Positions 1 to 5,596 are shown, counted from the first letter of the stretch. The stretch is 6,321 nt of DNA from Ignavibacteriales bacterium (GCA_003142915.1 PLNZ01000257.1:1-6321); one strand, 5' to 3'. Translations and numbers: made by a program. Notes: generated by a model not told the origin, from the sequence alone.

Positions 1-70
1 TTACATGCGTGGGGAATCCTGCGCCTCCTGCACCGATTACTCCTAAACTTTCAATTTCTTTTAATGTCAT
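1..70 (-). CDS. PduS/RnfC-like SLBB electron-transfer protein, N-terminal 23 codons only
   Basis: An ATG at 70-68 opens a frame that stays open to the left edge, so only the first 23 residues are visible. They include the motif GVIGAGGAGFPTHV, which is characteristic of the N-terminus of RnfC/NqrF-associated and PduS proteins, where the glycine-rich segment belongs to a flavin- and NADH-binding domain. In Pdu microcompartments PduS is a flavin/iron-sulfur cobalamin reductase; relatives in other microcompartments are presumed to move electrons from NADH within or across the shell. The gene starts 15 nt after the stop of the preceding BMC-P gene, so it is probably the next gene of the operon. 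The motif makes the family call fairly safe, but whether it serves B12 recycling or general NAD+ regeneration cannot be judged from this fragment. Confidence 0.75.
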   Translation of the reverse strand, partial: MTLKEIESLGVIGAGGAGFPTHV

Positions 71-85
71 CAAAATTCTTTTTAT

Positions 86-361
86 TTAAATATCTCTAAA
101 GTCAACTTTATCTACTATTGCCATAATTAATGTCCTTATCGGAGCTAATTCAATATTGAACACAGATTTTGCTACACCCGGGGCTCCGCCGCATACTACT
201 ATATCACCAATTCCTGCCCCCACATAATCAATAGCTACCCATTCACTGCCATCAGCTCTTCCATTTGGGAATACCGGTTGAACGACAAACATAATCTTCC
301 CATTATAAGCCCTGTGCTTTTCGCTTGAGATTACCTTATTTACAACACGCGCTAAGAACAT
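86..361 (-). CDS. BMC-P (EutN/CcmL family) shell vertex protein, divergent loop
   Basis: This 91-residue protein has the length and layout of the EutN/CcmL pentamer family: a beta-strand start (MFLARVVNKVISSEK), a central hydrophobic strand with VQPV near residue 27-30, the AIDYVGAGIGDIVV segment around residues 43-56, and a C-terminal IMAIVDKV strand. Five subunits are expected to cap a vertex of the polyhedral shell. The loop that usually reads GSSAR in this family is replaced by GGAPGVAKS near residues 58-66, so the pentamer pore or its partner contacts may differ. The start codon overlaps the stop of the upstream BMC-P gene by one base (TAATG), which points to coupled translation. It is the fourth BMC-P gene of the operon and the last shell gene before the SLBB gene. 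Confidence 0.9.
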   Translation of the reverse strand: MFLARVVNKVISSEKHRAYNGKIMFVVQPVFPNGRADGSEWVAIDYVGAGIGDIVVCGGAPGVAKSVFNIELAPIRTLIMAIVDKVDFRDI

Positions 362-624
362 TATGCTATCTCATCTACTAAGGCAACGATACTTGCATTA
401 ACAGGCGCAAACCCGGAATCAAAAGCCTGGGCGGCATCAGTGCTTGTGACATAGACAACTCTGTCGCCGGCGGACGCAATATTTTTTGGATCAGCCGCAA
501 CAAGTGGCGGATCCGCTTTACTTCCGTTTACTGTTACAGGCTGAAGGATAAACATTCTGCATCCATCTAATTCCTTCACTTTCTTTGATGCCCACACAAC
601 CCCGGTAATTATTCCCAGTTTCAT
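361..624 (-). CDS. BMC-P (EutN/CcmL family) shell vertex protein, divergent loop
   Basis: The product has 87 residues and the EutN/CcmL pattern: opening MKLGIITGVVWASKK, DGCRMFILQPV at residues 20-30, the aspartate/glycine segment AADPKNIASAGDRVVYV at 43-59, and the closing strand SIVALVDEIA. It is expected to form a pentamer at shell vertices. Like its downstream neighbour it lacks the common GSSAR loop; TSTDAAQAF stands there instead (about residues 60-68). It begins 2 nt after the preceding BMC-P stop and its own stop overlaps the next start, so three BMC-P genes are packed with almost no spacing. No clear Shine-Dalgarno is seen, which fits translational coupling. The family call is firm; the specific vertex role is inferred. 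Confidence 0.9.
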   Translation of the reverse strand: MKLGIITGVVWASKKVKELDGCRMFILQPVTVNGSKADPPLVAADPKNIASAGDRVVYVTSTDAAQAFDSGFAPVNASIVALVDEIA

Positions 625-626
625 AA

Positions 627-908
627 TTAACTTTTAACCGTATGTAATATCTGTACATCATCTATTATAGCAATAACCACCGCATCAATCGGAGCATCCT
701 TGGTTGTTTCCGTCATTCTGGCTGAAGAACCGTAAGAAAGAAGAACAAAATTGCCTTCGCCAGCCTGAACTGCATCAACTGCCACGTGATATGATTTTAA
801 AGGCTTACCTTCATGATCTACTTCTTTGCATAAAAGAAGTTTCTTGCCCTTAAGCTTCTCATCCTTCTGTGTTGAAACGATTGTTCCTATTACTTTTGCA
901 AAAATCAT
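627..908 (-). CDS. BMC-P (EutN/CcmL family) shell vertex protein, canonical loop
   Basis: This 93-residue protein is a typical EutN/CcmL pentamer subunit. It opens MIFAKVIGTIVSTQKDEKL, has the KGKKLLLCKEVD strand at about 20-31, the VAVDAVQAGEGNFVLLSYG segment at 42-60, then the conserved loop GSSARMTETT (60-69) and the closing VVIAIIDDV strand. The GSSAR loop lines the pentamer pore in known members. It closely resembles the first BMC-P of the operon (3900-3610), which shares AGEG and SSARMT, so these two look like one subtype and the following two genes like another. It starts 11 nt after the upstream BMC-H stop; the region before the ATG has only a weak GGAT-like ribosome site. Confidence 0.93.
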   Translation of the reverse strand: MIFAKVIGTIVSTQKDEKLKGKKLLLCKEVDHEGKPLKSYHVAVDAVQAGEGNFVLLSYGSSARMTETTKDAPIDAVVIAIIDDVQILHTVKS

Positions 909-919
909 TTTTATCCAAA

Positions 920-1195
920 CTATCTGTTAAATGTCTGATCTAAATCGTCAACCGGGCGTGGAATAATTAATTGCGAAACGACCTCTCCGATTTTCGATGC
1001 AGCTTCTGCACCTGCTTCTATGGCAGAACGAACAGCAGCCACATCGCCTTCAACTATAAATGAGACATAACCGCTGCCAACCTGACGCCATTCTACCAAT
1101 TCAACATTTGCTGCTTTTATTGCAGTGTCGGCACCTTGGATTAATGGTGCAAATCCCTTTGTCTCAAGAATTCCAATCGCATTTTTAACAGCCAT
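920..1195 (-). CDS. BMC-H shell hexamer protein (PduA/EutM type), pore motif QVGSGY
   Basis: A 91-residue single BMC-domain protein, the standard length for hexamer-forming shell proteins. Visible hallmarks are AIGILETKGFAPLIQGAD at residues 6-23, the conserved lysine of the hexamer edge in AIKAANV (K27), the pore loop QVGSGY at about 38-43, the EGDVAAVRSAIEAG segment at 49-62 and the closing IIPRP near residue 78. Six subunits make a flat hexagonal tile with a central pore formed by the GSG turn, which is close to the KIGSG motif of PduA and therefore probably passes small polar metabolites. An AAGGAA ribosome site lies upstream of the ATG, in an AT-rich 33-nt gap after the aldehyde dehydrogenase gene. 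Its C-terminal half resembles that of the BMC-H at 3261-2983, suggesting a duplication. Confidence 0.95.
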   Translation of the reverse strand: MAVKNAIGILETKGFAPLIQGADTAIKAANVELVEWRQVGSGYVSFIVEGDVAAVRSAIEAGAEAASKIGEVVSQLIIPRPVDDLDQTFNR

Positions 1196-1228
1196 TTTAT
1201 TTTTCCTTATTTTTATTTTAAATACTTA

Positions 1229-2662
1229 TTATGCAAATCTTAACGCACCGTGAGTCATTACCCGGCGCTTACGAACAAAATGTAACGGTGTGCAAATACC
1301 TTCACCCGTCGGTGTAGCTATTGTATGAGAGAAATATCCTTCTCCAAGGTCTCCGCCGTTTCCGCGTAATGTACCGCCGTTTATTGTATGTACATCGCAA
1401 TCCAGCACTCTCGTATATCTTGTTGCACGCACAATATCTTTGGTAAAAATACTTGCAGTATGCTTAAACCCGTGCTCAGCTTTTAATGACGCCTGCAGCC
1501 CGTCTTCAAAGTCTTTTACCTTAATAACTGGGATACAACTTGTCATTTGTTCAGCAACTACCCATGGATGAAAACGATCTGTTTCACCAAACAGTAATGG
1601 CACTTTTTCAGAAATTTCCAGACCGATTGCTTTTGCCAGTACGTTTGCGTTTCTTCCTACGTAATCACGCCCGATTAACCAATACTTCCCTGAAAGCTGC
1701 AATGCTTTGGAAGCCAATTGATCCATTTGAGTCGTCGATATTCTAACATTGCCCGCTTTTTCCATCTCTTTCATAAATGCATCAAACACAGATTCAACAA
1801 CAAAAATTTCTTTTTCTGCAATACAAAGTATATTATTATCATAACTAGCGCTTTGAGTAATTTCAACAGCTGCTAATGCTATGTCTGCCGTTTCATCAAC
1901 AAGTACAGGCGGATTTCCCGGACCGGCAGCTACTACTTTTTTAGGATAACCTAACGCCATATCAACCATTACCGGGCCACCTGTTACTGATAGCAGCGAC
2001 ACTTTTTCATGCCCGAACAGGATCTTTGCTGTCTCCAAGGTAGGCTGGGCAACACAGGTAACAAGATTTTTAGGAGCTCCTGCATCAACCATGTACTTAT
2101 TTGCAAGCTGAATAACTTTTGCGTTTACTTTTTTAGCGGAAGGGTGAGGATTAAATGCAATAGTATTACCTCCGCAAAGCTGAATGATAATATTGTTTAT
2201 CATTGTTGGACCCGGATGCGTACTTGGAGTAATATTTCCGATTACTCCAAACGGTGAATATACATCCAAAGCAAGCCCGTTTTTGCCGGACCATGACTGC
2301 GGCTGAAGATATTCTACTCCCGGACTGTTTTTGGCAGAATTAATAAATTTGGAAATTTTATGCTCAACACGCCCCATCTTGGTTTCTTCAACTGTCATTT
2401 TTGCAAGTTCTTCCTTATGGTCCATGACCATCTGCCTGACTGCATCGGTTATTTTTTTTCTGCATTGAAGACTACGTTCTTTATACAATTGAAATGCTTC
2501 ATAAGCAGCTTCAACTGCATCATTCATATCATCAAATACGCCCCAATCTCCCTTATAGAAAGAACCCTGTGCCGTTTCCGGACTTTCTGTTTGGGCAATT
2601 ATCTGCCGGACAACCTTTTGAACTAAATCTTCTAATTGATCATTATTTATATTCACATTCAT
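1229..2662 (-). CDS. pduP: CoA-acylating aldehyde dehydrogenase, PduP/EutE type, with encapsulation peptide
   Basis: This 477-residue protein belongs to the acylating aldehyde dehydrogenases of microcompartments, which oxidise an aldehyde with NAD+ and CoA to the acyl-CoA. The catalytic cysteine is Cys280, in SYDNNILCIAEKE, the context typical of PduP/EutE. Other family marks are GVIGNITPSTHPGPTMINN at about 139-157, LLSVTGGPVMV at 223-233, VAAGPGNPPV at 244-253 and the late INGGTLRGNGGDLGEGYF at 427-443. Residues 8-24 (DQLEDLVQKVVRQIIAQ) form an amphipathic helix followed by a flexible linker, matching the known encapsulation peptide of PduP, so the enzyme should lie in the shell lumen. It starts 3 nt after the preceding BMC-H stop, with a GAGG ribosome site. 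The aldehyde (acetaldehyde, propionaldehyde or lactaldehyde) cannot be told from sequence alone. The symbol denotes the family, not a proven propanediol role. Confidence 0.95.
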   Translation of the reverse strand: MNVNINNDQLEDLVQKVVRQIIAQTESPETAQGSFYKGDWGVFDDMNDAVEAAYEAFQLYKERSLQCRKKITDAVRQMVMDHKEELAKMTVEETKMGRVEHKISKFINSAKNSPGVEYLQPQSWSGKNGLALDVYSPFGVIGNITPSTHPGPTMINNIIIQLCGGNTIAFNPHPSAKKVNAKVIQLANKYMVDAGAPKNLVTCVAQPTLETAKILFGHEKVSLLSVTGGPVMVDMALGYPKKVVAAGPGNPPVLVDETADIALAAVEITQSASYDNNILCIAEKEIFVVESVFDAFMKEMEKAGNVRISTTQMDQLASKALQLSGKYWLIGRDYVGRNANVLAKAIGLEISEKVPLLFGETDRFHPWVVAEQMTSCIPVIKVKDFEDGLQASLKAEHGFKHTASIFTKDIVRATRYTRVLDCDVHTINGGTLRGNGGDLGEGYFSHTIATPTGEGICTPLHFVRKRRVMTHGALRFA

Positions 2663-2665
2663 CCT

Positions 2666-2971
2666 CTATCCTTTAGTCGATTTTTTTTCTGCTTTTAAAG
2701 GTTCAATCGGAAATTTTGGAATAAGTTTATCCGCAGGACGCGGTATAACCAGTTCAGAAGCAACATTGCCGATATTTGATGCTGCCTGAACGCCGGCTTC
2801 TACAGCGGCTTTTACAGCGGCAACATCGCCGCGAATAATTATGCATACTCGTCCACCCCCTACTTTTATCCATTTGCCAAGTTTTATATTAGCAGATTTT
2901 ACTGCCGCGTCTGCTGCCTGGATTGCTGCAGTGAATCCAATTGTCTCTATAATTCCTAATGCATCTACCAT
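2666..2971 (-). CDS. BMC-H shell hexamer protein with charged C-terminal tail, pore motif KVGGGR
   Basis: The 101-residue product has one BMC domain: LGIIETIGFTAAIQAADAAV at residues 5-24, edge lysine K25 in AVKSANI, the pore loop KVGGGR at about 36-41, IIIRGDVAAVKAAVEAG at 44-60 and VIPRP at 75-79. It is followed by an extra tail of about 20 residues rich in lysine and proline (ending EKKSTKG), which most PduA-type tiles lack. The arginine straight after the pore glycines is unusual and could put positive charge at the pore, suiting anionic metabolites; this is inference. A strong AGGAGGA ribosome site overlaps the stop codon of the upstream BMC-H gene, so high, coupled translation is expected. 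Confidence 0.95.
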   Translation of the reverse strand: MVDALGIIETIGFTAAIQAADAAVKSANIKLGKWIKVGGGRVCIIIRGDVAAVKAAVEAGVQAASNIGNVASELVIPRPADKLIPKFPIEPLKAEKKSTKG

Positions 2972-2977
2972 TTTCTA

Positions 2978-2984
2978 TCCTCCT
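2978..2984 (-). promoter_or_regulatory. Strong ribosome binding site of the second BMC-H gene
   Basis: Read on the minus strand this is AGGAGGA, a near-perfect Shine-Dalgarno, 6 nt before the ATG at 2971. It overlaps the TAG stop of the preceding BMC-H gene. Several neighbouring genes have weak or no such site, so it suggests that hexamer tiles are translated at a higher rate than vertex proteins and enzymes. Confidence 0.8.
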
Positions 2985-3261
2985 ATTTTTCTATACCGAT
3001 TAATTCAAAAACTTCTTCATGTGCCGATGGAATGATATTAGTACTAACTAATTCACCAACTTTTGCAGCAGCTTCTGCACCGGCTTCAATTGATGAACGA
3101 ACCGCTCCTACTTCTCCGCGTACCACTGCGGTTACGTATGCTCCGCCAATTTCAACACGCTTAACAAATTCAACATTTGCTGTTTTAAGCATGGCATCTA
3201 TTGCATTTATAGCACCTGTATTTCCACGCGTCTCAACAAATCCTAAAGCTACTCGCGACAT
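2983..3261 (-). CDS. BMC-H shell hexamer protein (PduA/EutM type), pore motif EIGGAY
   Basis: A 92-residue single BMC-domain protein and the first hexamer gene in the operon. It shows VALGFVETRGNTGAINAIDAML at residues 4-25 (a standard BMC opening), edge lysine K26 in MLKTANV, a pore loop EIGGAY at about 37-42, VVRGEVGAVRSSIEAGAEAA at 46-65 and NIIPSAH at 75-81. The pore turn has Gly-Gly-Ala where PduA has Gly-Ser-Gly, which removes a polar pore residue. Hexagonal tiles of this protein probably make up much of the shell. An AAAAGGAG ribosome site overlaps the end of the upstream gene, and the gene's own stop overlaps the ribosome site of the next BMC-H gene. Confidence 0.95.
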   Translation of the reverse strand: MSRVALGFVETRGNTGAINAIDAMLKTANVEFVKRVEIGGAYVTAVVRGEVGAVRSSIEAGAEAAAKVGELVSTNIIPSAHEEVFELIGIEK

Positions 3262-3267
3262 TTTTAA

Positions 3268-3275
3268 CTCCTTTT
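3268..3275 (-). promoter_or_regulatory. Ribosome binding site of the first BMC-H gene
   Basis: On the minus strand it reads AAAAGGAG, 6 nt before the ATG at 3261, touching the TAA stop of the 105-residue protein gene. It is a good Shine-Dalgarno and supports both the chosen start and efficient expression of this shell tile. Confidence 0.75.
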
Positions 3276-3592
3276 TAATTTGTTTTATAATTACTACTTA
3301 TTCTAAGATTCCTTTTCTTTATTATATCCCGTGCACCCGGGGTAATTATTGTTCCCCTTGGAATTTCAATTTCCAAAACATCCGGACTAAGAGATTCAAG
3401 ATTATTTTCTGTAATGACCGGTGTTTTATAATTTTTCAAATCTATTATTTCACACAATTTTTTCCGGCTGTTATTTGAATTAATTTCCTTATCCATTATT
3501 GAACCATAATCTATTTCCACACCAAGTCTTGATAACTCCGCAATTACTTCGGTTGTTATTATTTCAATTAGCTTTTCAATTTTAATTTTCAA
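3275..3592 (-). CDS. Unassigned 105-residue microcompartment protein with encapsulation-like helix and EutQ/EutT-like motif
   Basis: I do not recognise a named family for the whole protein. Residues 5-24 (IEKLIEIITTEVIAELSRLG) form a predicted amphipathic helix of the kind that targets cargo to microcompartment shells. A polar, probably disordered middle follows (about 30-72). Residues 75-98 contain IEIPRGTIITPGARDII and then KKRNLRI; this resembles the motif IITPEAREVA near the N-terminus of EutQ and LTPSARELLESRRLRI near that of EutT, both from ethanolamine microcompartments, but here no cupin or adenosyltransferase domain follows. The position between a BMC-P and the BMC-H genes suggests a core or assembly role rather than catalysis, since no catalytic motif is visible. 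The frame begins with TTG at 3592-3590, as there is no upstream ATG; the ribosome site is weak, so the start is less certain than the frame. Confidence 0.8.
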   Translation of the reverse strand: MKIKIEKLIEIITTEVIAELSRLGVEIDYGSIMDKEINSNNSRKKLCEIIDLKNYKTPVITENNLESLSPDVLEIEIPRGTIITPGARDIIKKRNLRISSNYKTN

Positions 3593-3609
3593 TTCTATCT
3601 ACTGCCGGT

Positions 3610-3900
3610 TTAATTCTTTTTATAAGTATATATATTGCCTGAAGAAACTGAATCTACAATACCCACTATCGTATTATCGGACGCAACATTCTTTGTCATT
3701 TTTGTCATTCTTGCCGATGAGGAACTACATAATAAAACAATATCACCCTCGCCGGCGCTCATGGTATCAATACAAGCCGCTGTTTTCTTTGTATCGGTTA
3801 AATTCTCATCAAGATAACTAACCACAAGAATTTTTAGACCTGTTATATTTCCTTCTTTTTTGGTCGATACCACATTCCCTATTACTTTTCCAAGTTTCAT
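3610..3900 (-). CDS. BMC-P (EutN/CcmL family) shell vertex protein, canonical loop
   Basis: The product has 96 residues and the EutN/CcmL layout: MKLGKVIGNVVSTKKEGN at the start, GLKILVVSYLDENL at 21-34, CIDTMSAGEGDIVLLCSSSS at about 43-62 with the conserved loop SSSARMTKMT (60-69), and TIVGIVDSV at 77-85. A short polar tail (SSGNIYTYKKN) follows. It should form pentamers closing shell vertices. The SSARMT loop matches the BMC-P at 908-627, but this copy stands apart from the three clustered BMC-P genes, next to PduL. It starts 9 nt after the PduL stop with no obvious Shine-Dalgarno, so its translation may depend on coupling to PduL. Confidence 0.93.
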   Translation of the reverse strand: MKLGKVIGNVVSTKKEGNITGLKILVVSYLDENLTDTKKTAACIDTMSAGEGDIVLLCSSSSARMTKMTKNVASDNTIVGIVDSVSSGNIYTYKKN

Positions 3901-3909
3901 TTATTAATT

Positions 3910-4635
3910 CTACAACTTTTCTATAAATTCGACAAAAGTTTCTTCTCTTACATTTGCTGCATTTGCATCATCCGTATCTAAATGTATTTGAAGCTTCCAA
4001 TTTTTATTTGTTCTGATTAGTACATTCTCAAAGACAGTGCTTTTTTCCCCGGGAATTTTTATCTTACAGAAATCGCCATTTTTTAACCCATGTTTTTCCG
4101 CATCTTTATCTGATATATGTATATGACGGTTTGCAATAATTGCACATTTTTTCAGATATACAGAGCTGTTTGGACCGACTAATGTTAATGGTACTGCATT
4201 ATCAAGCGAACCGGAATTTACAACCGGCGGATTAATACCTAAAAATATCGCATCAGTAAGCGAAACTTCTACCTGATCATATTTTCTTAGAGGCCCGAGT
4301 ATCCTGACATTAGGAATACTCCGCAGTTTAGGCCCAACAATAGTTAACGTATGCTTGGATGCAAACTCTCCCGGCTGATATAATGGCCGCATAACTTCAA
4401 ATTCAACGTTATCACCAAAAAGCTTGTGAAATGTTTCATCAGTTAAATGAATATGACGATTTGAAATGCCAAGAGGAATGAATGGGAACTGAGGATCGGT
4501 TTGATCAGTGAGTTTATTAGATTCTGAATCAGTTTGAAGAAAATCGTAAATTTCTTTTACAACAATATTGATTAATTCTTCATTAGAATAATTTATGAGA
4601 TAGTTAGAACATCCACACCCATTTGCAGTACTCAA
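3910..4635 (-). CDS. pduL: PduL-type phosphotransacylase (phosphate propanoyltransferase)
   Basis: PduL converts an acyl-CoA and phosphate to an acyl-phosphate and free CoA, so that CoA is recycled inside the shell and ATP can later be made by a kinase. This 241-residue protein shows both halves of the family: PLGISNRHIHLTDETFHKLFG at 54-74 and the repeat CAIIANRHIHISDKDAEKHG at 164-183, whose histidines (61, 63, 171, 173) are metal ligands in PduL structures, plus the ending QIHLDTDDANAA (216-227). Before the catalytic part lie about 50 extra residues with an amphipathic helix (NEELINIVVKEIYDFLQ, 18-34), a likely encapsulation peptide, preceded by a CGC cysteine pair. The start is TTG at 4635-4633, chosen because an AGGAG lies 8 nt upstream and no ATG fits. 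It follows the regulator gene by 30 nt. Confidence 0.93.
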   Translation of the reverse strand: MSTANGCGCSNYLINYSNEELINIVVKEIYDFLQTDSESNKLTDQTDPQFPFIPLGISNRHIHLTDETFHKLFGDNVEFEVMRPLYQPGEFASKHTLTIVGPKLRSIPNVRILGPLRKYDQVEVSLTDAIFLGINPPVVNSGSLDNAVPLTLVGPNSSVYLKKCAIIANRHIHISDKDAEKHGLKNGDFCKIKIPGEKSTVFENVLIRTNKNWKLQIHLDTDDANAANVREETFVEFIEKL

Positions 4636-4643
4636 GAATTGAT

Positions 4644-4648
4644 CTCCT
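4644..4648 (-). promoter_or_regulatory. Ribosome binding site that decides the TTG start of PduL
   Basis: The minus strand reads AGGAG here, 8 nt before the TTG at 4635-4633. This spacing is standard and favours TTG over any internal start; an internal start would delete the N-terminal targeting helix. Confidence 0.7.
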
Positions 4649-4665
4649 AAATTTATCTTTCTTTA

Positions 4666-5448
4666 TTAATTCGCAATTAAAACTTCGACACCTGCATTAC
4701 GTAATTTTTCAATTTCTTCCATGGGCGCAGATGCATCCGTGATTATTTTTGATATTTGTTTTATACTTGCAAAAGAGGACAGCCCGGTTTGCCCGAACTT
4801 GCTTCCGTCAACCAGAATTATTACTTCCCGCGCTCGAGAGATAACAAATTTTTTTAATTCTATTTCAAGTAAATGAGTATCGGTTAAACCTTCTTCATAT
4901 GAAATTCCCCATGCTCCAAGAAAAGCCTTTTGAATAATCAAATCACTTAAAAAATTGCTCGTGGGAAGCCCCGTTATAGAACCTGTAGTATGTCTTAAAT
5001 ATCCGCCCGGAAGCAATACGTTTATATTGCTGCAGCCCATCAACTCAATTGCAGTCCAAATACCGATCGGAATAACAGTGACATCTTTTAATTCATTCTT
5101 TCCCTTTATTACATTCGCTAAAGCCAATACAGTCGTGCTTGAATCCAATAAGATGCAGTCCGAAGAATTTACAAAGGTTGAAGCAAGTGCTCCGATTTTT
5201 TGCTTCTTGGAAAGATTAAGGCTTTTCCGTGTCTGAAATGTAAATTCTTGTTTTAAGCGTTCTTCAATAAGATATGCTCCGCCATGTGTTCTTGCTATTT
5301 TTCCAAGTTTATCCAAAATATTCAAATCGGCTCTGATTGTTACTTCAGAAACATCAAGTGTTTTGCTTAACTCTGAAACAGATACATGTTCCTTTCCTGC
5401 CAGAAGTTCAAGAATTTTTTGCTGTCTATGTTGCATTAAATAGATCAT
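4666..5448 (-). CDS. DeoR-family transcriptional repressor of the microcompartment operon
   Basis: A 260-residue DeoR/GlpR-type regulator. Residues 6-59 form the N-terminal winged helix-turn-helix: HRQQKILELL, then VSVSELSKTLDVSEVTIRAD with the recognition helix at about 33-44, then LGKIARTHGGA. The C-terminal sugar-phosphate sensor domain shows LLDSSTTVLALANVI (100-114), LPGGYLRHTTGSITG (146-160), FLGAWGISYEEGLTD (176-190) and VILVDGSKFGQTGL (209-222), all typical of the family. DeoR repressors usually respond to phosphorylated sugars or polyols, which fits an operon fed by an aldolase acting on a sugar phosphate. It is the first gene of the operon, so it probably represses its own transcription through the repeats just upstream. 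The ATG at 5448 is used here; a second ATG at 5436 (residue 5) is equally plausible, as neither has a clear Shine-Dalgarno. Confidence 0.93.
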   Translation of the reverse strand: MIYLMQHRQQKILELLAGKEHVSVSELSKTLDVSEVTIRADLNILDKLGKIARTHGGAYLIEERLKQEFTFQTRKSLNLSKKQKIGALASTFVNSSDCILLDSSTTVLALANVIKGKNELKDVTVIPIGIWTAIELMGCSNINVLLPGGYLRHTTGSITGLPTSNFLSDLIIQKAFLGAWGISYEEGLTDTHLLEIELKKFVISRAREVIILVDGSKFGQTGLSSFASIKQISKIITDASAPMEEIEKLRNAGVEVLIAN

Positions 5449-5473
5449 AAATATGAATATCTAGTTATTTGTC

Positions 5474-5505
5474 CAAATATATATATATTTTCGTTTACTT
5501 GCAAT
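5474..5505 (-). promoter_or_regulatory. Candidate Bacteroidota-type promoter of the microcompartment operon
   Basis: On the minus strand, ATTG at 5505-5502 is followed after 20 nt by TATATTTG at 5481-5474. This fits the Bacteroidota consensus of a -33 TTG and a -7 TAnnTTTG. Transcription would start a few bases downstream, leaving a short leader of roughly 20 nt before the regulator ATG at 5448. The region is very AT-rich, so chance matches are possible; position and spacing make it the best candidate. Confidence 0.55.
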
Positions 5506-5526
5506 ATATTTACGAATATTTATGAT
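5485..5526. promoter_or_regulatory. Candidate DeoR operator: three GlpR-like half-sites in direct repeat
   Basis: The plus strand contains TATTTTCGTT (5486-5495), TATTTACGAA (5507-5516) and TATTTATGAT (5517-5526). The first matches the E. coli GlpR half-site WATKYTCGWW at every position; the others differ at one and two positions. Their starts are 21 and 10 bp apart, about two turns and one turn of the helix, so all would face the same side. The first lies between the -33 and -7 elements of the candidate operon promoter, where a bound repressor would block RNA polymerase. The encoded DeoR protein is the natural candidate to bind. GlpR sites are usually inverted rather than direct repeats, so the arrangement is unproven. 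Confidence 0.45.
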
Positions 5527-5596
5527 TTTTTATTATTTACTAAAGTTACGCAAAGGATATAAACATAAGCGAAATAAGGTGTTAAATTAGTGTAAG

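Noticed and set aside
1540..3478. Several plus-strand open frames of 60-148 codons opposite the dehydrogenase and shell genes.
   Set aside because: They are antisense to strongly supported BMC and dehydrogenase genes, and their composition is low-quality with no recognisable motif.
4955..5236. Plus-strand open frame of 93 codons inside the regulator gene.
   Set aside because: It is antisense to the conserved sensor domain of the DeoR protein, with no motif or ribosome site.
5449..5596. Riboswitch or other structured leader (for example a cobalamin riboswitch, given the PduS-like gene).
   Set aside because: The predicted leader is only about 20 nt and the region is simple AT-rich sequence with no B12-box-like or other conserved core.
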